Shown here piece after piece: positions 42,304 through 52,421 of a DNA stretch of 64,000 nucleotides. The stretch is from Gracilimonas amylolytica. Its GTDB lineage: Bacteria > Bacteroidota > Rhodothermia > Balneolales > Balneolaceae. The notes beneath the pieces are model-generated. The model made no database searches. It was given only the letters and a program-made list of their open reading frames with translations, and was not told where the DNA came from. A program made the translations under genes and the position numbers. Every line of letters starts with the position of its first letter. The stretch's first letter is position 1. The DNA lies in contig NZ_PQBS01000005.1 of assembly GCF_002911695.1 (NCBI RefSeq), forward strand, positions 42,485 through 106,484, read 5' to 3'.

Positions 42304-42596
42304 AATCCATTAAAGTATCCATACTTGGCAAGCAATACCCTCTCAAGGTCGAGGATCATGAAGAAGAAGCCATGTTACGCATTTGTCGTTTCGTTGATGA
42401 ACGATTCAAGACCTATCGCGAGCAACTGGTAAAGCAGCCCGAATCAACTGTTATGACGCTGGCTGCCCTGAGTATTGCTGAAGAACTTTTCGAATTGAGA
42501 AGCACCAACAGCGAACTGGAAGACTCTGAAGAAGTGTTGATGGAACGCGTGAATCACAGTCTGGAACGGTTACTTAAAGAGATTAAAGAGACGTAA
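42300..42596 (+). CDS. zapA: Cell division protein ZapA
   Basis: A 98-residue protein matching the ZapA family: KSIKVSILGKQYPLKVEDHE at the start, then EEAMLRICRFVDERFKTYRE, and a C-terminal coiled coil. ZapA cross-links FtsZ filaments at the division ring. It overlaps the preceding coiled-coil gene by four bases. Confidence 0.9.
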   Translation: MKSIKVSILGKQYPLKVEDHEEEAMLRICRFVDERFKTYREQLVKQPESTVMTLAALSIAEELFELRSTNSELEDSEEVLMERVNHSLERLLKEIKET

Positions 42597-42632
42597 TTAA
42601 ATCTAATACCGACTAATTTTCAGGAGACTATT

Positions 42633-43451
42633 TTGGCTGATACTATCAGCATTTTTTTTGTAGGTGATATTGTTGGTGACGCCGGGCTGGAAATGGCAAA
42701 TACCTTTCTACCCAGCCTCATCACCAAATATAACGCCGATTTTGTGATCGCTAACGGCGAGAACTCTCATGAGGGATTTGGCACCAATCGTAAGATCATC
42801 AAGAATCTCCTTGAATTGGGAGTTGATGTGGTAACCGGTGGCGACCATTCCTTTGACAAATGGAAAGTGTTTGATTACATGAGAGAACACGACCATATCC
42901 TCCGCCCTCTCAATTATCCAAAAGGGAATGCCGGACTGGGTTTCAGTGTCTTCCCCTTGAAAAGTAATGAGGCTATAAAAGTAGGCGTACTGAATATTCA
43001 GGGGCGTACATTCATGAAAGCCATCGATGATCCCTTTTCCGCTGCTGAGTGGGCCCTGGAAAAGATCCGCGAGGAAACGCATATCATTTTTGTGGATTTT
43101 CATGCCGAAGCCACCGCTGAAAAAGTATCCATGGGCTGGCATATTGACGGAAAAGCTTCGGTGCTGGCCGGAACCCATACCCACATTCAAACCAATGATG
43201 CCCGGATACTACCCGAAGGCCTTGGTTATATCACCGATGCAGGCATGACCGGGTCATATAACTCCTGCCTTGGCATGGACAAGAAAGTAGCTATTAAACG
43301 ATTTATGACCGGTGTGCATCAAAAATATAAGCAGGCCAAAGGTGACAATCAGATATCCGGCGTTCTGGCAAAGGTGGATGTGGAAACAGGAAAATGTGTG
43401 CACATTGAACCGGTGACGTATCCCGGACTCACTAATTCTATTCAGGGCTGA
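42633..43451 (+). CDS. YmdB-type metallophosphoesterase
   Basis: A 272-residue dimetal phosphoesterase of the TIGR00282/YmdB family. Motifs in order: FVGDIVGDAG, IANGENSHEGFG, TGGDHSFD, VDFHAEATAEK, GTHTHIQTND and TDAGMTGSYNSC. YmdB of Bacillus hydrolyses 2',3'-cyclic nucleotides and affects biofilm and sporulation; the role here is not known. The start is TTG at 42633, supported by AGGAGA six bases before it and by the lack of an ATG upstream. It overlaps the next gene by one base. Confidence 0.9.
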   Translation: MADTISIFFVGDIVGDAGLEMANTFLPSLITKYNADFVIANGENSHEGFGTNRKIIKNLLELGVDVVTGGDHSFDKWKVFDYMREHDHILRPLNYPKGNAGLGFSVFPLKSNEAIKVGVLNIQGRTFMKAIDDPFSAAEWALEKIREETHIIFVDFHAEATAEKVSMGWHIDGKASVLAGTHTHIQTNDARILPEGLGYITDAGMTGSYNSCLGMDKKVAIKRFMTGVHQKYKQAKGDNQISGVLAKVDVETGKCVHIEPVTYPGLTNSIQG

Positions 43452-44146
43452 TGGAAGAATCGAAAAAGATCGTACTTAGTGCTCGAGACCTTTATAAGAG
43501 CTTTCCCGGCGGACCCGATAAAGATGATCTTAGGGTGCTTCAGGGTATGGATATTGATGTTGAAGAAGGCAGCATAACTTCTATCATCGGTTCAAGTGGC
43601 AGTGGTAAAAGTACATTGCTGCATATCTTAGGAGGATTAGATACACCGGATTCCGGAGATGTATTCTGGGACGGTAAGAATATCACAGAGCTGAAATCGG
43701 ATGAACTGGCAGAATTCAGGAATCGGTACATCGGTTTTGTATTTCAGTTCCATCATCTGCTCCCGGAATTTTCCGCCCTTGAAAATATTGCCATGCCTGC
43801 CCTTATCGCAGGCACCTCTTCAACTGAAGCCTATAAACGGGCTCATGAGCTGTTAGGTTTATTTGGCATTCAGGAAAGAGCCGATCACCGCCCCACACAA
43901 CTTTCAGGTGGAGAGCAACAGCGAGTTTCGATGGCAAGAGCACTCATGAACAATCCAAAAGTGATCCTGGCAGATGAACCCACCGGTAACCTTGATTCAG
44001 AAAATACCGACCTGATCCTCGATCAGTTATTTGAGCTTCGGGATGCGATGGGAGTATCGGTGCTGCTCATCACCCACGAGAAAGAAATTGCAGGACGTTC
44101 AGATCGTATCCTGCAGCTTAAAAAAGGCATTCTTGAACCATTTTAA
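43451..44146 (+). CDS. ABC transporter ATPase, LolD/MacB type
   Basis: A 231-residue ATPase with Walker [10 protein letters not shown] (about residues 48-56), the signature [15 protein letters not shown], and Walker [15 protein letters not shown]. The [19 protein letters not shown] segment is typical of LolD. LolCDE moves lipoproteins out of the inner membrane. No permease is next to it, but a LolC/E-type permease lies at 62559-63785 in this window and could be its partner. The start overlaps the YmdB gene (TGATG). Confidence 0.9.
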   Translation: MEESKKIVLSARDLYKSFPGGPDKDDLRVLQGMDIDVEEGSITSIIGSSGSGKSTLLHILGGLDTPDSGDVFWDGKNITELKSDELAEFRNRYIGFVFQFHHLLPEFSALENIAMPALIAGTSSTEAYKRAHELLGLFGIQERADHRPTQLSGGEQQRVSMARALMNNPKVILADEPTGNLDSENTDLILDQLFELRDAMGVSVLLITHEKEIAGRSDRILQLKKGILEPF

Positions 44147-44149
44147 TGT

Positions 44150-44180
44150 TTTGGTAAAAGCTGAAACTGTCCTATTTTTA
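44150..44180 (+). promoter_or_regulatory. Promoter of the TPR membrane protein gene
   Basis: TTTG at 44150-44153 and TATTTTTA at 44173-44180 are separated by 19 bases, matching the TTTG/TAnnTTTG spacing of Bacteroidota-type promoters except for the last base of the -7 box. The ATG is 36 bases further on. Confidence 0.5.
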
Positions 44181-44216
44181 CACCCTTAATAATCAAAGTA
44201 AGTTAATTTAAAAATC

Positions 44217-44900
44217 ATGTCGAAAAGGCTTTCAAAAGAAGAATTAGAATCGGATCCGTTAATTGAGAATTACAATCGTGCGGCCAACTTTTATGTTGAA
44301 AACAAAGTAACCGTACTAAGTACCATTATCGGACTCGTTGTTTTGATTGGCGGTATCATTGGATACAACTATTACTCAGGAGCACAGGAAAGTCAAGCCC
44401 AGGAATTGCTTGCAATAGCTGAAGGCTACTATTCTCAGGGCGATTATGAAAATGCTCTTTATGGTAACGAGTTTGAGTTGACCTATGGATTCGATCAGAT
44501 CGCTGATGAATTTCCAAGAACAAACGCAGGTAACATCGCTATATATTACGCTGCTGTTTCAAGTTTTGAGTTAGGGGACGTTGAAAATGCTCTGAATTAC
44601 ATGGAGTCATTTGATATACCGGATGGCATTATGGGAGTTGGTCCGCTTACTTTCCATGCCCGTCTTTTAATGGCTAATGAAAGTCATGAAGCTGCCGCTC
44701 AAAAATTCGTTGAGGCGGCCAACTGGGATGAAAATGAGGTTACCACTCCTTCAAACCTGTTTGAGGCTGCACAAGCTTATCACAAAGCCGGTAACAACGA
44801 AAGAGCTAACGAACTGGTTACACAAATCATTGAAGATTACCCGCAGAGCAGCAAATTTGCTGAATCACAAAAACTGAAAGGCATGATCGCCGCTAACTGA
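44217..44900 (+). CDS. Membrane-anchored tetratricopeptide-repeat protein
   Basis: A 227-residue protein. A charged N-terminus (about 1-35) is followed by one membrane helix (VTVLSTIIGLVVLIGGIIGY) and then TPR-type helices to the end (ALLAIAEGYYSQGDYENAL-like, AAVSSFELGDVENALNYMES, AAQAYHKAGNNERANELVTQ). The layout resembles YfgM/AncA-like periplasmic TPR proteins, which assist protein export or assembly. No specific partner is evident. It has its own promoter and a terminator shared with the convergent redoxin remnant. Confidence 0.85.
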   Translation: MSKRLSKEELESDPLIENYNRAANFYVENKVTVLSTIIGLVVLIGGIIGYNYYSGAQESQAQELLAIAEGYYSQGDYENALYGNEFELTYGFDQIADEFPRTNAGNIAIYYAAVSSFELGDVENALNYMESFDIPDGIMGVGPLTFHARLLMANESHEAAAQKFVEAANWDENEVTTPSNLFEAAQAYHKAGNNERANELVTQIIEDYPQSSKFAESQKLKGMIAAN

Positions 44901-44925
44901 TCTGCAATCAACCGTTTTATATATG

Positions 44926-44955
44926 AAAAGGCCTCGATCAGAGGCCTTTTTTATT
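44926..44955. terminator. Bidirectional terminator
   Basis: AAAAGGCCTC (44926-44935), loop GATCA, GAGGCCTTTT (44941-44950) and further T. The stem is perfect, and the flanking A and T runs allow it to end both the TPR gene on the plus strand and the redoxin remnant on the minus strand. Confidence 0.85.
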
Positions 44956-44971
44956 TCAGTGAATTCCTGCC

Positions 44972-45679
44972 CTACTCTGCCGAAAGCTCATTTACAATGT
45001 CGTTGAACCGGTGATCAAATTCCTCAAAGTATTCCCCGGTGGCAGGTCCTGTAAAGTAGCTGTGCACATAGCGGGCATACCCCTGTTTATCTACAAACAC
45101 CAGCGTAGGGAATGCCATGATCTCATCCATAAAAGTGAAAGGATCGGCCGCCCTCGTCTTGGATAGCGGCCCACCAAGAATCATGTTGTATGGGATATTC
45201 AATCGCTGCTTATAGGTCTCAATTCTGTTCAGGCCGTACTCCTCTGAATAATTAGCCTCGTAGTTGACCGCAAGTATTTCCACCTGATTATCGGGATGCT
45301 CTTCGATCCATTGGGTCAGGTATCGGGTTTGATCCTGACTGTTGGAGCACCAGGTACCCATCAGCTGAATGATCAGAACCTTTCCTTCATACTGTTCAGG
45401 GTCCACAATTTGCTCACCCAAAACAGCCAGCTTATCCAGATCAGGTTTGATCTTTCGGTTACTCAGATCGATCACTTCGAATGGATCCTGTAATTCAGCC
45501 TTATCATCCGGGATTGCTGTAAATGGCCTCGAATATCCATCATCCAGTATGAGGTCGCCACTCCACGTGTTATCCCTTTCATCAAAAGTACCTATTAAGA
45601 GGAAGGCGTGCACCCCATCAAAAACTGACATCTCAAGCGTATTTCCTTCCACTTTTCCCTCAAAAAAACGGTAGTGCAA
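44972..45679 (-). pseudogene. N-terminally truncated TlpA-like redoxin (C-terminal part)
   Basis: About 235 residues of a thioredoxin-fold lipoprotein family remain. The open frame begins HYRFFEGKVEGNTLEMSVFD, which in full-length relatives is an internal segment (the DYR-LEG strand before FDGxHAFLF), so roughly the first 130-150 residues are missing. There is no ATG; only a TTG at 45679, and a stop lies four codons further up. The thioredoxin part has TWCSNSQDQ, where the family has WCPNC, so one catalytic cysteine is replaced by Ser. It ends normally before the shared terminator. The break coincides with the start of the transposase remnant on the other strand. Without signal and N-domain it is most likely inactive. 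Confidence 0.75.
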
Positions 45680-45681
45680 GA

Positions 45682-46032
45682 GAAGGTTTTAACCTTTCGG
45701 ATATACTAAGAGATTTTAAAAAATTTACTGCCTATTCAATTTTGAATGACCTCGAATCAAATACAAAGGAAAGCAGAAGAAAATGGATGCTGTGGATGTT
45801 CAGAAAAGCTGGGAGTAAAAACTCAAATAATACTAAGTACCAGTTTTGGCGTCAGGATAATCGACCTATGGAAATCAAAAGCAACTCATTCTATTCTCAG
45901 AAAATGAAATACACTCATTACAATCCTGTAAAGGCTGGTTTCTGCAAAAGACCACAAGATTATCCATACAGTAGTGCTCAATGGTACATCGACAAAACCG
46001 GACTGTTAAAAATTGATTCGCTATTGATTTGA
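45682..46032 (+). pseudogene. REP-associated tyrosine transposase (RAYT), C-terminal remnant
   Basis: The plus-strand frame is open from before 45682 and reads EGFNLSDILRDFKKFTAYSI, then RRKWMLWMFRKAGSKN, YQFWRQDNRPMEI, KMKYTHYNPVKAGFCKRPQD and YPYSSAQWY. This is the C-terminal two-thirds of the Y1-transposase family COG1943. The N-terminal part with the HUH metal motif is missing; the match stops where the truncated redoxin gene begins. No ATG exists near the start. RAYTs move or copy REP palindromes; a palindrome of that type lies 100 bases downstream. Confidence 0.8.
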
Positions 46033-46132
46033 ATAGAATTCCCTTAGATCTCTTAAGTCTTACAGCGAGCCTCAATAATATTATTCAATATCCAAAAACC
46101 TGCCGAGCGCTGATTTAAGAGCAGATCTTTAG

Positions 46133-46147
46133 CAAGTCACTGACTTG
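46133..46147. repeat. REP-type palindrome near the transposase remnant
   Basis: CAAGTCACTGACTTG is a perfect 15-base palindrome with one central base. A near copy, CAAGTCTCTGACTTA, lies at 63941-63955. It sits in the non-coding gap 46033-46276. Confidence 0.55.
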
Positions 46148-46224
46148 AATTAAGGCAAAAAAAGGAATTAGACTAAAGAAAAACCAAAGCCCGTATTGGA
46201 GGCCTGAGACTTCCTGAGCATAAA

Positions 46225-46258
46225 CTTTTCAGTCTCCGATTCGCTCAAGACTGAAAAG
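46225..46258 (-). terminator. Probable terminator of icmF
   Basis: CTTTTCAGTCT (46225-46235) and AGACTGAAAAG (46248-46258) are exact inverses with a 12-base loop. On the minus strand it lies 18 bases after the icmF stop and is followed by TTTATGC, a weak U tract. Confidence 0.5.
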
Positions 46259-46276
46259 ATCTTATATAAGCTGACA

Positions 46277-49200
46277 TCACATATTTCGCCGGTATTGCCC
46301 ACCAACTTCATACAGTGCATGGGAGATCTGTCCAAGTGAGGCTACCTTCACGGTTTCCATGAGCTCCTCAAATAAATTACCTTTGTTACGCGCTACTTCC
46401 TTGAGTCTTGCGATCGCCTGCTCGGCCTCTTTATCATTACGTTTCCAAAAAGCTTCCAGGTTTTCGATCTGCTGTCGTTTTTCCTCTTCGGTTGAACGAA
46501 TGAGCTCGATCTCTTTCTCTTCTTCCTCACCTCCCTCTTCTTTCTGGAAGGTATTCACTCCAATAATTGGAAGTTCCCCGGAATGTTTCTTGGATTCATA
46601 ATAAAGCGATTCATCCTGGATCTTGCCACGCTGGTACATATTCTCCATGGCTCCAAGCACCCCACCACGTTCCGTAATACGATCAAATTCAGTCAGAATA
46701 GCCTCTTCAACCAGATCGGTCAGTTCTTCTATAAAGTAAGATCCCTGATTGATATTTTCATTCTTGGCGGTTCCCAGCTCTTTGTTTATGATCATTTGAA
46801 TGGCAAGAGCTCGACGGACCGATTCTTCAGTTGGCGTGGTGATCGCCTCATCATAGGCATTGGTATGCAGCGAGTTACAGTTATCATAGATCGCCAGCAA
46901 GGCCTGAAGAGTAGTTCGGATATCGTTGAATTGGATCTCCTGTGCATGCAGCGAACGGCCACTGGTTTGAATGTGATACTTCAGCTTCTGAGAACGATCA
47001 TTGGCTTCATATTTATTCTTCATGGCAACCGCCCAGATCCTTCGGGCTACCCGGCCGATGACCGCATATTCCGGATCCAGTCCGTTACTGAAAAAGAACG
47101 ACAGGTTATGGGCAAAATCATCCACATCCAGTCCCCTTGCAAGGTAATACTCCACAAAAGTAAAGCCATTGGCTAAGGTAAAAGCAGCCTGTGTGATCGG
47201 GTTAGCACCGGCTTCCGCTATGTGATACCCTGAAATTGACACAGAGTAATAGTTTCTGACCTTATGCTCAGTGAAATAGGTTTGAATATCACCCATCATT
47301 TTCAATGCAAATTCGGTGGAGAAAATGCAGGTATTCTGAGCCTGATCTTCCTTCAGGATATCGGCCTGAACGGTACCACGCACAACATTCAGCGTGTCTT
47401 CCTTGATCTTCTCATAGGTTTCCTTATCTACCAGATTATCACCTGAAACTCCCAGTAAACCCAAACCGAATCCATCGTTGCCGGCAGGAATCTCATTACT
47501 GTACTGAGGTTGTTTTACTCCCCGGTCTTTGAAGTATTTTTTGATCTTTTTCTGAGCCTGTTCCCACTTGCCATTTTCCCTGAGGTAACGCTCTACCTCC
47601 TGATCAATGGCTGTGTTCATGAACATAGCCAGTATCATCGGCGCCGGACCATTAATGGTCATGGAAACTGATGTTTTTGGAGAGGTCAATTCAAAGCCGG
47701 AATACAGTTTCTTCATGTCATCCAGTGTACAAATACTCACACCGGAGTTACCGATCTTACCATAAATATCAGGGCGATAACCCGGGTCTTCACCGTATAA
47801 CGTTACCGAGTCAAATGCGGTGGAAAGTCGGGCCGCCGGCATTCCTTCACTAACATAGTGAAATCGTTTGTTGGTCCGCTCAGGAGTCCCTTCACCCGCA
47901 AACATTCGGGTTGGGTCTTCCCCTTCCCGCTTAAATGGAAACACCCCGGCTGTGTAGGGAAAATAACCCGGCAGGTTCTCTTTCAGGGCAAATTTAAGCT
48001 GCTCGCCTTTGTTCTTCGTTTTCGGAAGAGCCACACGCGGTATCATCAATCCACTGAGTGATTCACGGTACAATTTATTTTTGAAGGTCTTATTACGGAT
48101 CTTAACCTCAAAATACTCCTGCTGATATTGTTCGAACAGCTCATCCCATCCTTCAATGATCCGCTTGGGAAGCACATCCAGTTTTGCCAGCCAGTGCTCG
48201 CGCATTTTGGCCAGGTTGTCTTTTATGACTTCCTTCTCATCAGGATTCCAGTTCTCCAGCTGATCGATGGTACCTGATACCTGATCCAGTTTGGAAGCAA
48301 CATCTACCTGCTCATCCACCCATTCATGATAATCACGTACAGCTTCAGAGATCTCTGACAGATAACGAACACGTTTTCCGGGAATGATGGCCTGAGCCTG
48401 AATATCTTCTGCAGGATGTGGATTCGTATAGATTCTGGTTTCCCAGCCTATCTCATAACGGTCGTTGATGTGATCCACAATAGCTTTAAACAAGCGGTTC
48501 ACCCCTTCATCATTGAACTGGGCGGCTATGGTTGGATACACCGGCATATCTTCCTGCTTGGCATGCCATCTTCCCGAGTTACGGATCATTTGCTTTCTGA
48601 TGTCACGAAGGGCATCGAGCGAACCCTTTTTCTCAAATTTATTCAATACCACTAATTCAGCCAGATCCAGCATATTGATCTTTTCAAGCTGAGTGGCCGC
48701 TCCATATTCGCTCGTCATCACATAGATCGGGATATCTGTGTATTCCACGATCTCCGTACCACTCTGACCAATTCCTGATGTTTCCACAATAATGAGATCA
48801 AAACCGGCAGCCTTGTAGAGTTCAATGGCTCCCAGCAATCCCTTACTTGTGGAACGGTTGGAGGCTCGGGTTGCCATACTTCGCATATACACACGGTCGG
48901 TATCAATGCTGTTCATGCGAATCCGGTCACCCAGCAAGGCACCACCTGTTTTTACCTTTGATGGATCTACTGAAATAATACCAATGGTCAGGTCATCAAA
49001 TTCTGTCAGGAATCGGCGTACGATCTCATCGGTCAATGAACTCTTTCCGGCCCCCCCGGTTCCTGTGATCCCGATCAGTGGAATGGTCTTTTCGCTGATC
49101 TCTATAACTTTATCCTTGGCATCGATCAGTTTACCATCCTGATAGGTCAAAACATCTGTATGATCATTTTCAATGGCGGTCAGAGCTCTTGCAAGCTGTC

Positions 49201-49747
49201 CATTTTCCCGTTTCAGCACTTTCTTCATGTCCGGCTTATTCACCTCGATCGGGTCAAAGTCACAGGCTTCCAGTATGAAATTGATCATGCCCTGAAGTCC
49301 CATCTTACTCCCATCTTCCACAGAGAAAATGCGGGCTACTCCGGCTTTGTGCAGGTCTTCAATTTCTTCCGGCACGATCACACCGCCGCCGCCACCAAAT
49401 ACTTTGATATGTCCGGCTCCATTTTCCTCAAGAAGCTCGATCATGTATTTGAAGTACTCAACGTGACCACCCTGATACGAGCTGATGGCAATACCCTGTG
49501 CATCTTCCTGTATCGCACAATTCACGATCTCGTGCACAGATCGGTTATGCCCCAAATGTATGACCTCGGCCCCGCTGCTTTGCAGAATGCGGCGCATGAT
49601 GTTGATACTGGCATCGTGACCATCAAATAAACTGGCGGCCGTTACAAAACGGATCTTGTTCTTGGATTGATACGGCTGTGGATTCAGCGTTCCGTTTTCT
49701 TCGGTAGTGTTCTTCTTTGATGACTTAGACTTCGTTTCTACAGACAT
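46277..49747 (-). CDS. icmF: Fused isobutyryl-CoA mutase (IcmF)
   Basis: A 1156-residue B12 enzyme that interconverts isobutyryl-CoA and n-butyryl-CoA (some forms also act on pivalyl- or isovaleryl-CoA). The domain order is that of IcmF: B12-binding domain first ([10 protein letters not shown] with the cobalt-ligand His44, and [10 protein letters not shown]), then the MeaI-type G-protein chaperone with P-loop [15 protein letters not shown] near residue 226, then a linker and the substrate-binding mutase barrel from about 560 ([33 protein letters not shown]). Methylmalonyl-CoA mutase lacks the built-in G domain. It is monocistronic, with an inverted repeat over its probable promoter. Confidence 0.93.
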   Translation of the reverse strand: MSVETKSKSSKKNTTEENGTLNPQPYQSKNKIRFVTAASLFDGHDASINIMRRILQSSGAEVIHLGHNRSVHEIVNCAIQEDAQGIAISSYQGGHVEYFKYMIELLEENGAGHIKVFGGGGGVIVPEEIEDLHKAGVARIFSVEDGSKMGLQGMINFILEACDFDPIEVNKPDMKKVLKRENGQLARALTAIENDHTDVLTYQDGKLIDAKDKVIEISEKTIPLIGITGTGGAGKSSLTDEIVRRFLTEFDDLTIGIISVDPSKVKTGGALLGDRIRMNSIDTDRVYMRSMATRASNRSTSKGLLGAIELYKAAGFDLIIVETSGIGQSGTEIVEYTDIPIYVMTSEYGAATQLEKINMLDLAELVVLNKFEKKGSLDALRDIRKQMIRNSGRWHAKQEDMPVYPTIAAQFNDEGVNRLFKAIVDHINDRYEIGWETRIYTNPHPAEDIQAQAIIPGKRVRYLSEISEAVRDYHEWVDEQVDVASKLDQVSGTIDQLENWNPDEKEVIKDNLAKMREHWLAKLDVLPKRIIEGWDELFEQYQQEYFEVKIRNKTFKNKLYRESLSGLMIPRVALPKTKNKGEQLKFALKENLPGYFPYTAGVFPFKREGEDPTRMFAGEGTPERTNKRFHYVSEGMPAARLSTAFDSVTLYGEDPGYRPDIYGKIGNSGVSICTLDDMKKLYSGFELTSPKTSVSMTINGPAPMILAMFMNTAIDQEVERYLRENGKWEQAQKKIKKYFKDRGVKQPQYSNEIPAGNDGFGLGLLGVSGDNLVDKETYEKIKEDTLNVVRGTVQADILKEDQAQNTCIFSTEFALKMMGDIQTYFTEHKVRNYYSVSISGYHIAEAGANPITQAAFTLANGFTFVEYYLARGLDVDDFAHNLSFFFSNGLDPEYAVIGRVARRIWAVAMKNKYEANDRSQKLKYHIQTSGRSLHAQEIQFNDIRTTLQALLAIYDNCNSLHTNAYDEAITTPTEESVRRALAIQMIINKELGTAKNENINQGSYFIEELTDLVEEAILTEFDRITERGGVLGAMENMYQRGKIQDESLYYESKKHSGELPIIGVNTFQKEEGGEEEEKEIELIRSTEEEKRQQIENLEAFWKRNDKEAEQAIARLKEVARNKGNLFEELMETVKVASLGQISHALYEVGGQYRRNM

Positions 49748-49764
49748 AACTTAATTTCTTGATG

Positions 49765-49782
49765 TTTGGAAGCGGTTCCAAA
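49765..49782. promoter_or_regulatory. Inverted repeat before icmF, possible operator
   Basis: TTTGGAA (49765-49771) and TTCCAAA (49776-49782) are exact inverses around GCGG. The site lies 18 bases before the icmF ATG. On the minus strand TATCTTTT, close to the -7 consensus TAnnTTTG, overlaps its upstream edge, so a bound protein would block transcription. Confidence 0.5.
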
Positions 49783-49846
49783 AGATAACGATTTGTTTAG
49801 GGATTTTCGATGCTTGTTTACGTTGTTTATTAAACCCGGCAGCAGA

Positions 49847-50734
49847 TCAGAGAACAGGTCCTGAGCCCTTATTTTTGGGTTCTTTATACACCAGTGTTCG
49901 GTGTGGGAAAGGAATTTCTATTCCTTCTCTGTCAAAGCGTTTTTTAATACTCTCAAGCAGGTCACATTCCATAACAAAGGCATCCGGAGGATTATTGGCC
50001 CAGCTCCAGGCTCGCAGGTTCACCGACGACTCCCCCATCAGAATTACCCTGACCGGGACTCTGGGTTCTCCTGCCTCTATTTGTTCTTCTGTGCGCACAT
50101 CCACCGAAAGCGGGTGCTTTTCAACCTCATCCCTCATGATCTCCTTGGCCAGGTCAATATCCGAATCGTAGCTGATTCCCAGATCTATGAACTTACAGAT
50201 CTGACTGTCTTCATAATTTGAGTTGATCACAACCTCATTACTGATTACAGAGTTGGGAATGATAATGCGTTTATTTTCGAAGTTACGGATCACTGTATGA
50301 CGAAGATTAATGTCCTCAACAACTCCTGTCAGGTCTGTTCTGACCAAAATACGATCACCGATCTTGTAGGGTTTAAAGATCACAATGAACAGCCCTCCGA
50401 TCACATTCGATAAAGCAGCCTGCGAAGCAAAACCAACGGCCACTGCCAACAGACCGGCACCGGCAAGCAAAGAGGTTGCGATCACTCGAAGCTGAGGGAT
50501 CATGTAAATGGCAAAACTGATACCGGTCGTATAGATCAGAACAATGACCGACCGCTTGAAAAAGACGAGATTGGTCACATCTTCGTTATCATCAGCTGCT
50601 TTGGTTCGTTTGATCATCAAATTGATGATACGTGTGGTAACCGACGCAATGATAATGGTCAGCAATATGATGACGCCTACCAGTAACGGAATGTGAAAAG
50701 ACGGATCTATGTATTGATCAAAAAAGTCACTCAT
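49847..50734 (-). CDS. Small-conductance mechanosensitive channel (MscS family)
   Basis: A 295-residue inner-membrane protein with three N-terminal membrane helices. The pore helix region LLAGAGLLAVAVGFASQAAL and the following beta domain (GGLFIVIFKPYKIGDRILV, GVVEDINLRHTVIRNFENKR, IIIPNSVISNEVV) define the MscS family. The channel releases solutes when membrane tension rises. It lies six bases after the Ig-like lipoprotein gene, so they are probably co-transcribed. Confidence 0.93.
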   Translation of the reverse strand: MSDFFDQYIDPSFHIPLLVGVIILLTIIIASVTTRIINLMIKRTKAADDNEDVTNLVFFKRSVIVLIYTTGISFAIYMIPQLRVIATSLLAGAGLLAVAVGFASQAALSNVIGGLFIVIFKPYKIGDRILVRTDLTGVVEDINLRHTVIRNFENKRIIIPNSVISNEVVINSNYEDSQICKFIDLGISYDSDIDLAKEIMRDEVEKHPLSVDVRTEEQIEAGEPRVPVRVILMGESSVNLRAWSWANNPPDAFVMECDLLESIKKRFDREGIEIPFPHRTLVYKEPKNKGSGPVL

Positions 50735-50740
50735 ACTGAT

Positions 50741-52369
50741 CTAATTAAACGTAATTTGTACTTCTGATGTAAATCCTGACTGCACATTCAGGTTTTGTTG
50801 AATGTAATATTTTTCGGGCGACCGATAAGGATCAGCCTGCCCCCTATTCCATTTTCCATCCTGATTCTCATCCCTGAATACCGTGATGGTATATGTAACG
50901 GGGGGCAGATCAGTTATTGTCTGTTGTCTATTAAATTCAAGTTTTTTGATCTCCCTTCCTGAAGGATCCTTCAAGCTGACTACATGTTGATGAGTTGAAT
51001 CGGCATCAAGTATTTGGATGTCGATCTCTCCATACTCAGTTGAATCCCAGATATTCGGCTCAAAAAGTTGCCTTCTTTGTGTCATGGGATTCCAAGCCAG
51101 AAACTGATAATCCACTCCTTCGATCCAGTTTTCCTGAGGGCCAATGATCAACCGGTTGTTTTCAACCATAATTTCAGGCCAATCATCAAAATCGATATCG
51201 CCCTCTATTACAACCAGTGAATCAACGATCTCAGGTTCGGAAATGGGAGCCGCGTAAACTATGGTCAGTGAATCATTAACCAAGAGGTCTGTTTCCAGAT
51301 CACGGCCGATGATACGTTGCTGAGTGGTATCCTCCTGTGAAGTCCCCGTAAATTCAAAGAGGTCTTCCTGAGGCAAGTTACCTGCATTATCCGTTACACC
51401 CAGTGGGTCTATTTTGTAGCTATTATCCTCTAACAAAGGATCTTCACTCTGAGCAAACAAGACAAAGGGCTCCTCCTCAGAAATGTACAATGGATAGGCC
51501 GTGGTATAATTATTTTCGAGGCTGTCTGTAATGGTGAACCTAACATCCTTTTGGGTGGTGATATTTTCACTGAAGCGTAACCTCATTCTGTTTTGTGAAA
51601 AAAGCCCCACTCCCTGCAATATGGGTTTTAGGGTGTCAGGTTGAGCCGTATATACCACATCAAGGGTGTCAGACCCTGATTTACTGAGTAGAGTACTCTC
51701 TTCATAGAATGGATAGGCACTCTCATTTTCCCTGTCCCAGATCTTATTGCGATTTCGGTCGTCTACGATCAACGCTTTGTAGGTACCTTCTGATAGATAA
51801 GAAAAATTGAAGACCCCACCGGTGTCGGTCTGTGCCTGATAGGTGGCTCGTTTAGTCAGGTCAAACGGCTGACGGTAAAGAAGTACTTTTTTATCCGGAG
51901 CCGATTCCCCGGTTTCAGCCAAACGAATTCTACCCATGATCTGTCCGCTGTCAATTTCATCACCGGTTGAAATTGCTAGGGTGATCGGTTTGGACATTTT
52001 GTTATTTCGGGTATCTGTGATGTCTGTCCCGAGTTTGATGATCACCGTTGTAGAATCCGGGAAGTCATCCTCGAATTCAATGCTCATCATTTTTCGTTTC
52101 CAGGATATATCATAGCTGATCCCCAGATCCGGTTCCACCGTAATGGCATTGGGTACATTGCTTCGGTTCACAAATTCATCAAAATAAAACTCAAAGGTTC
52201 TGCCTTCAAAATTGACGGTACCACTTTCAGGAATGGTGTTTTCAACCACAGGTCCGGCCTTATCCTGAGGCCCACCGGTTGGTGCCATTGGTGTTGCACA
52301 CGACCATATTCCAAAAAACACAGCTAACACCAATATGTGATATAACAATCGGTTAAGATTCACGTACAT
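50741..52369 (-). CDS. Ig-like-domain surface lipoprotein
   Basis: A 542-residue lipoprotein (MYVNLNRLLYHILVLAVFFG then IWSC). TGGPQDKAGPVVENTIPESG starts a Big_5/SbsA-type Ig-like domain (about 25-130), the opening typical of a widespread Bacteroidota lipoprotein family. A carboxypeptidase-regulatory-like domain follows (IMGRIRLAETGESAPDKKVL; FNFSYLSEGTYKALIVDDRN), then further beta-sandwich repeats to residue 542 (YTITVFRDENQDGKWNRGQA). The DxNxDxxWD-like words suggest calcium binding. The function is unknown. It is divergent from the COG3014 gene and upstream of mscS in the same unit. Confidence 0.85.
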   Translation of the reverse strand: MYVNLNRLLYHILVLAVFFGIWSCATPMAPTGGPQDKAGPVVENTIPESGTVNFEGRTFEFYFDEFVNRSNVPNAITVEPDLGISYDISWKRKMMSIEFEDDFPDSTTVIIKLGTDITDTRNNKMSKPITLAISTGDEIDSGQIMGRIRLAETGESAPDKKVLLYRQPFDLTKRATYQAQTDTGGVFNFSYLSEGTYKALIVDDRNRNKIWDRENESAYPFYEESTLLSKSGSDTLDVVYTAQPDTLKPILQGVGLFSQNRMRLRFSENITTQKDVRFTITDSLENNYTTAYPLYISEEEPFVLFAQSEDPLLEDNSYKIDPLGVTDNAGNLPQEDLFEFTGTSQEDTTQQRIIGRDLETDLLVNDSLTIVYAAPISEPEIVDSLVVIEGDIDFDDWPEIMVENNRLIIGPQENWIEGVDYQFLAWNPMTQRRQLFEPNIWDSTEYGEIDIQILDADSTHQHVVSLKDPSGREIKKLEFNRQQTITDLPPVTYTITVFRDENQDGKWNRGQADPYRSPEKYYIQQNLNVQSGFTSEVQITFN

Positions 52370-52421
52370 TCACTACTATTGTTGACTTTAAATTCAATCA
52401 GACTTATTTCATCTGCTATTA

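Noticed and set aside
46583..47176. Open frame of 197 codons opposite icmF
   Set aside because: Antisense shadow of the conserved mutase domain.
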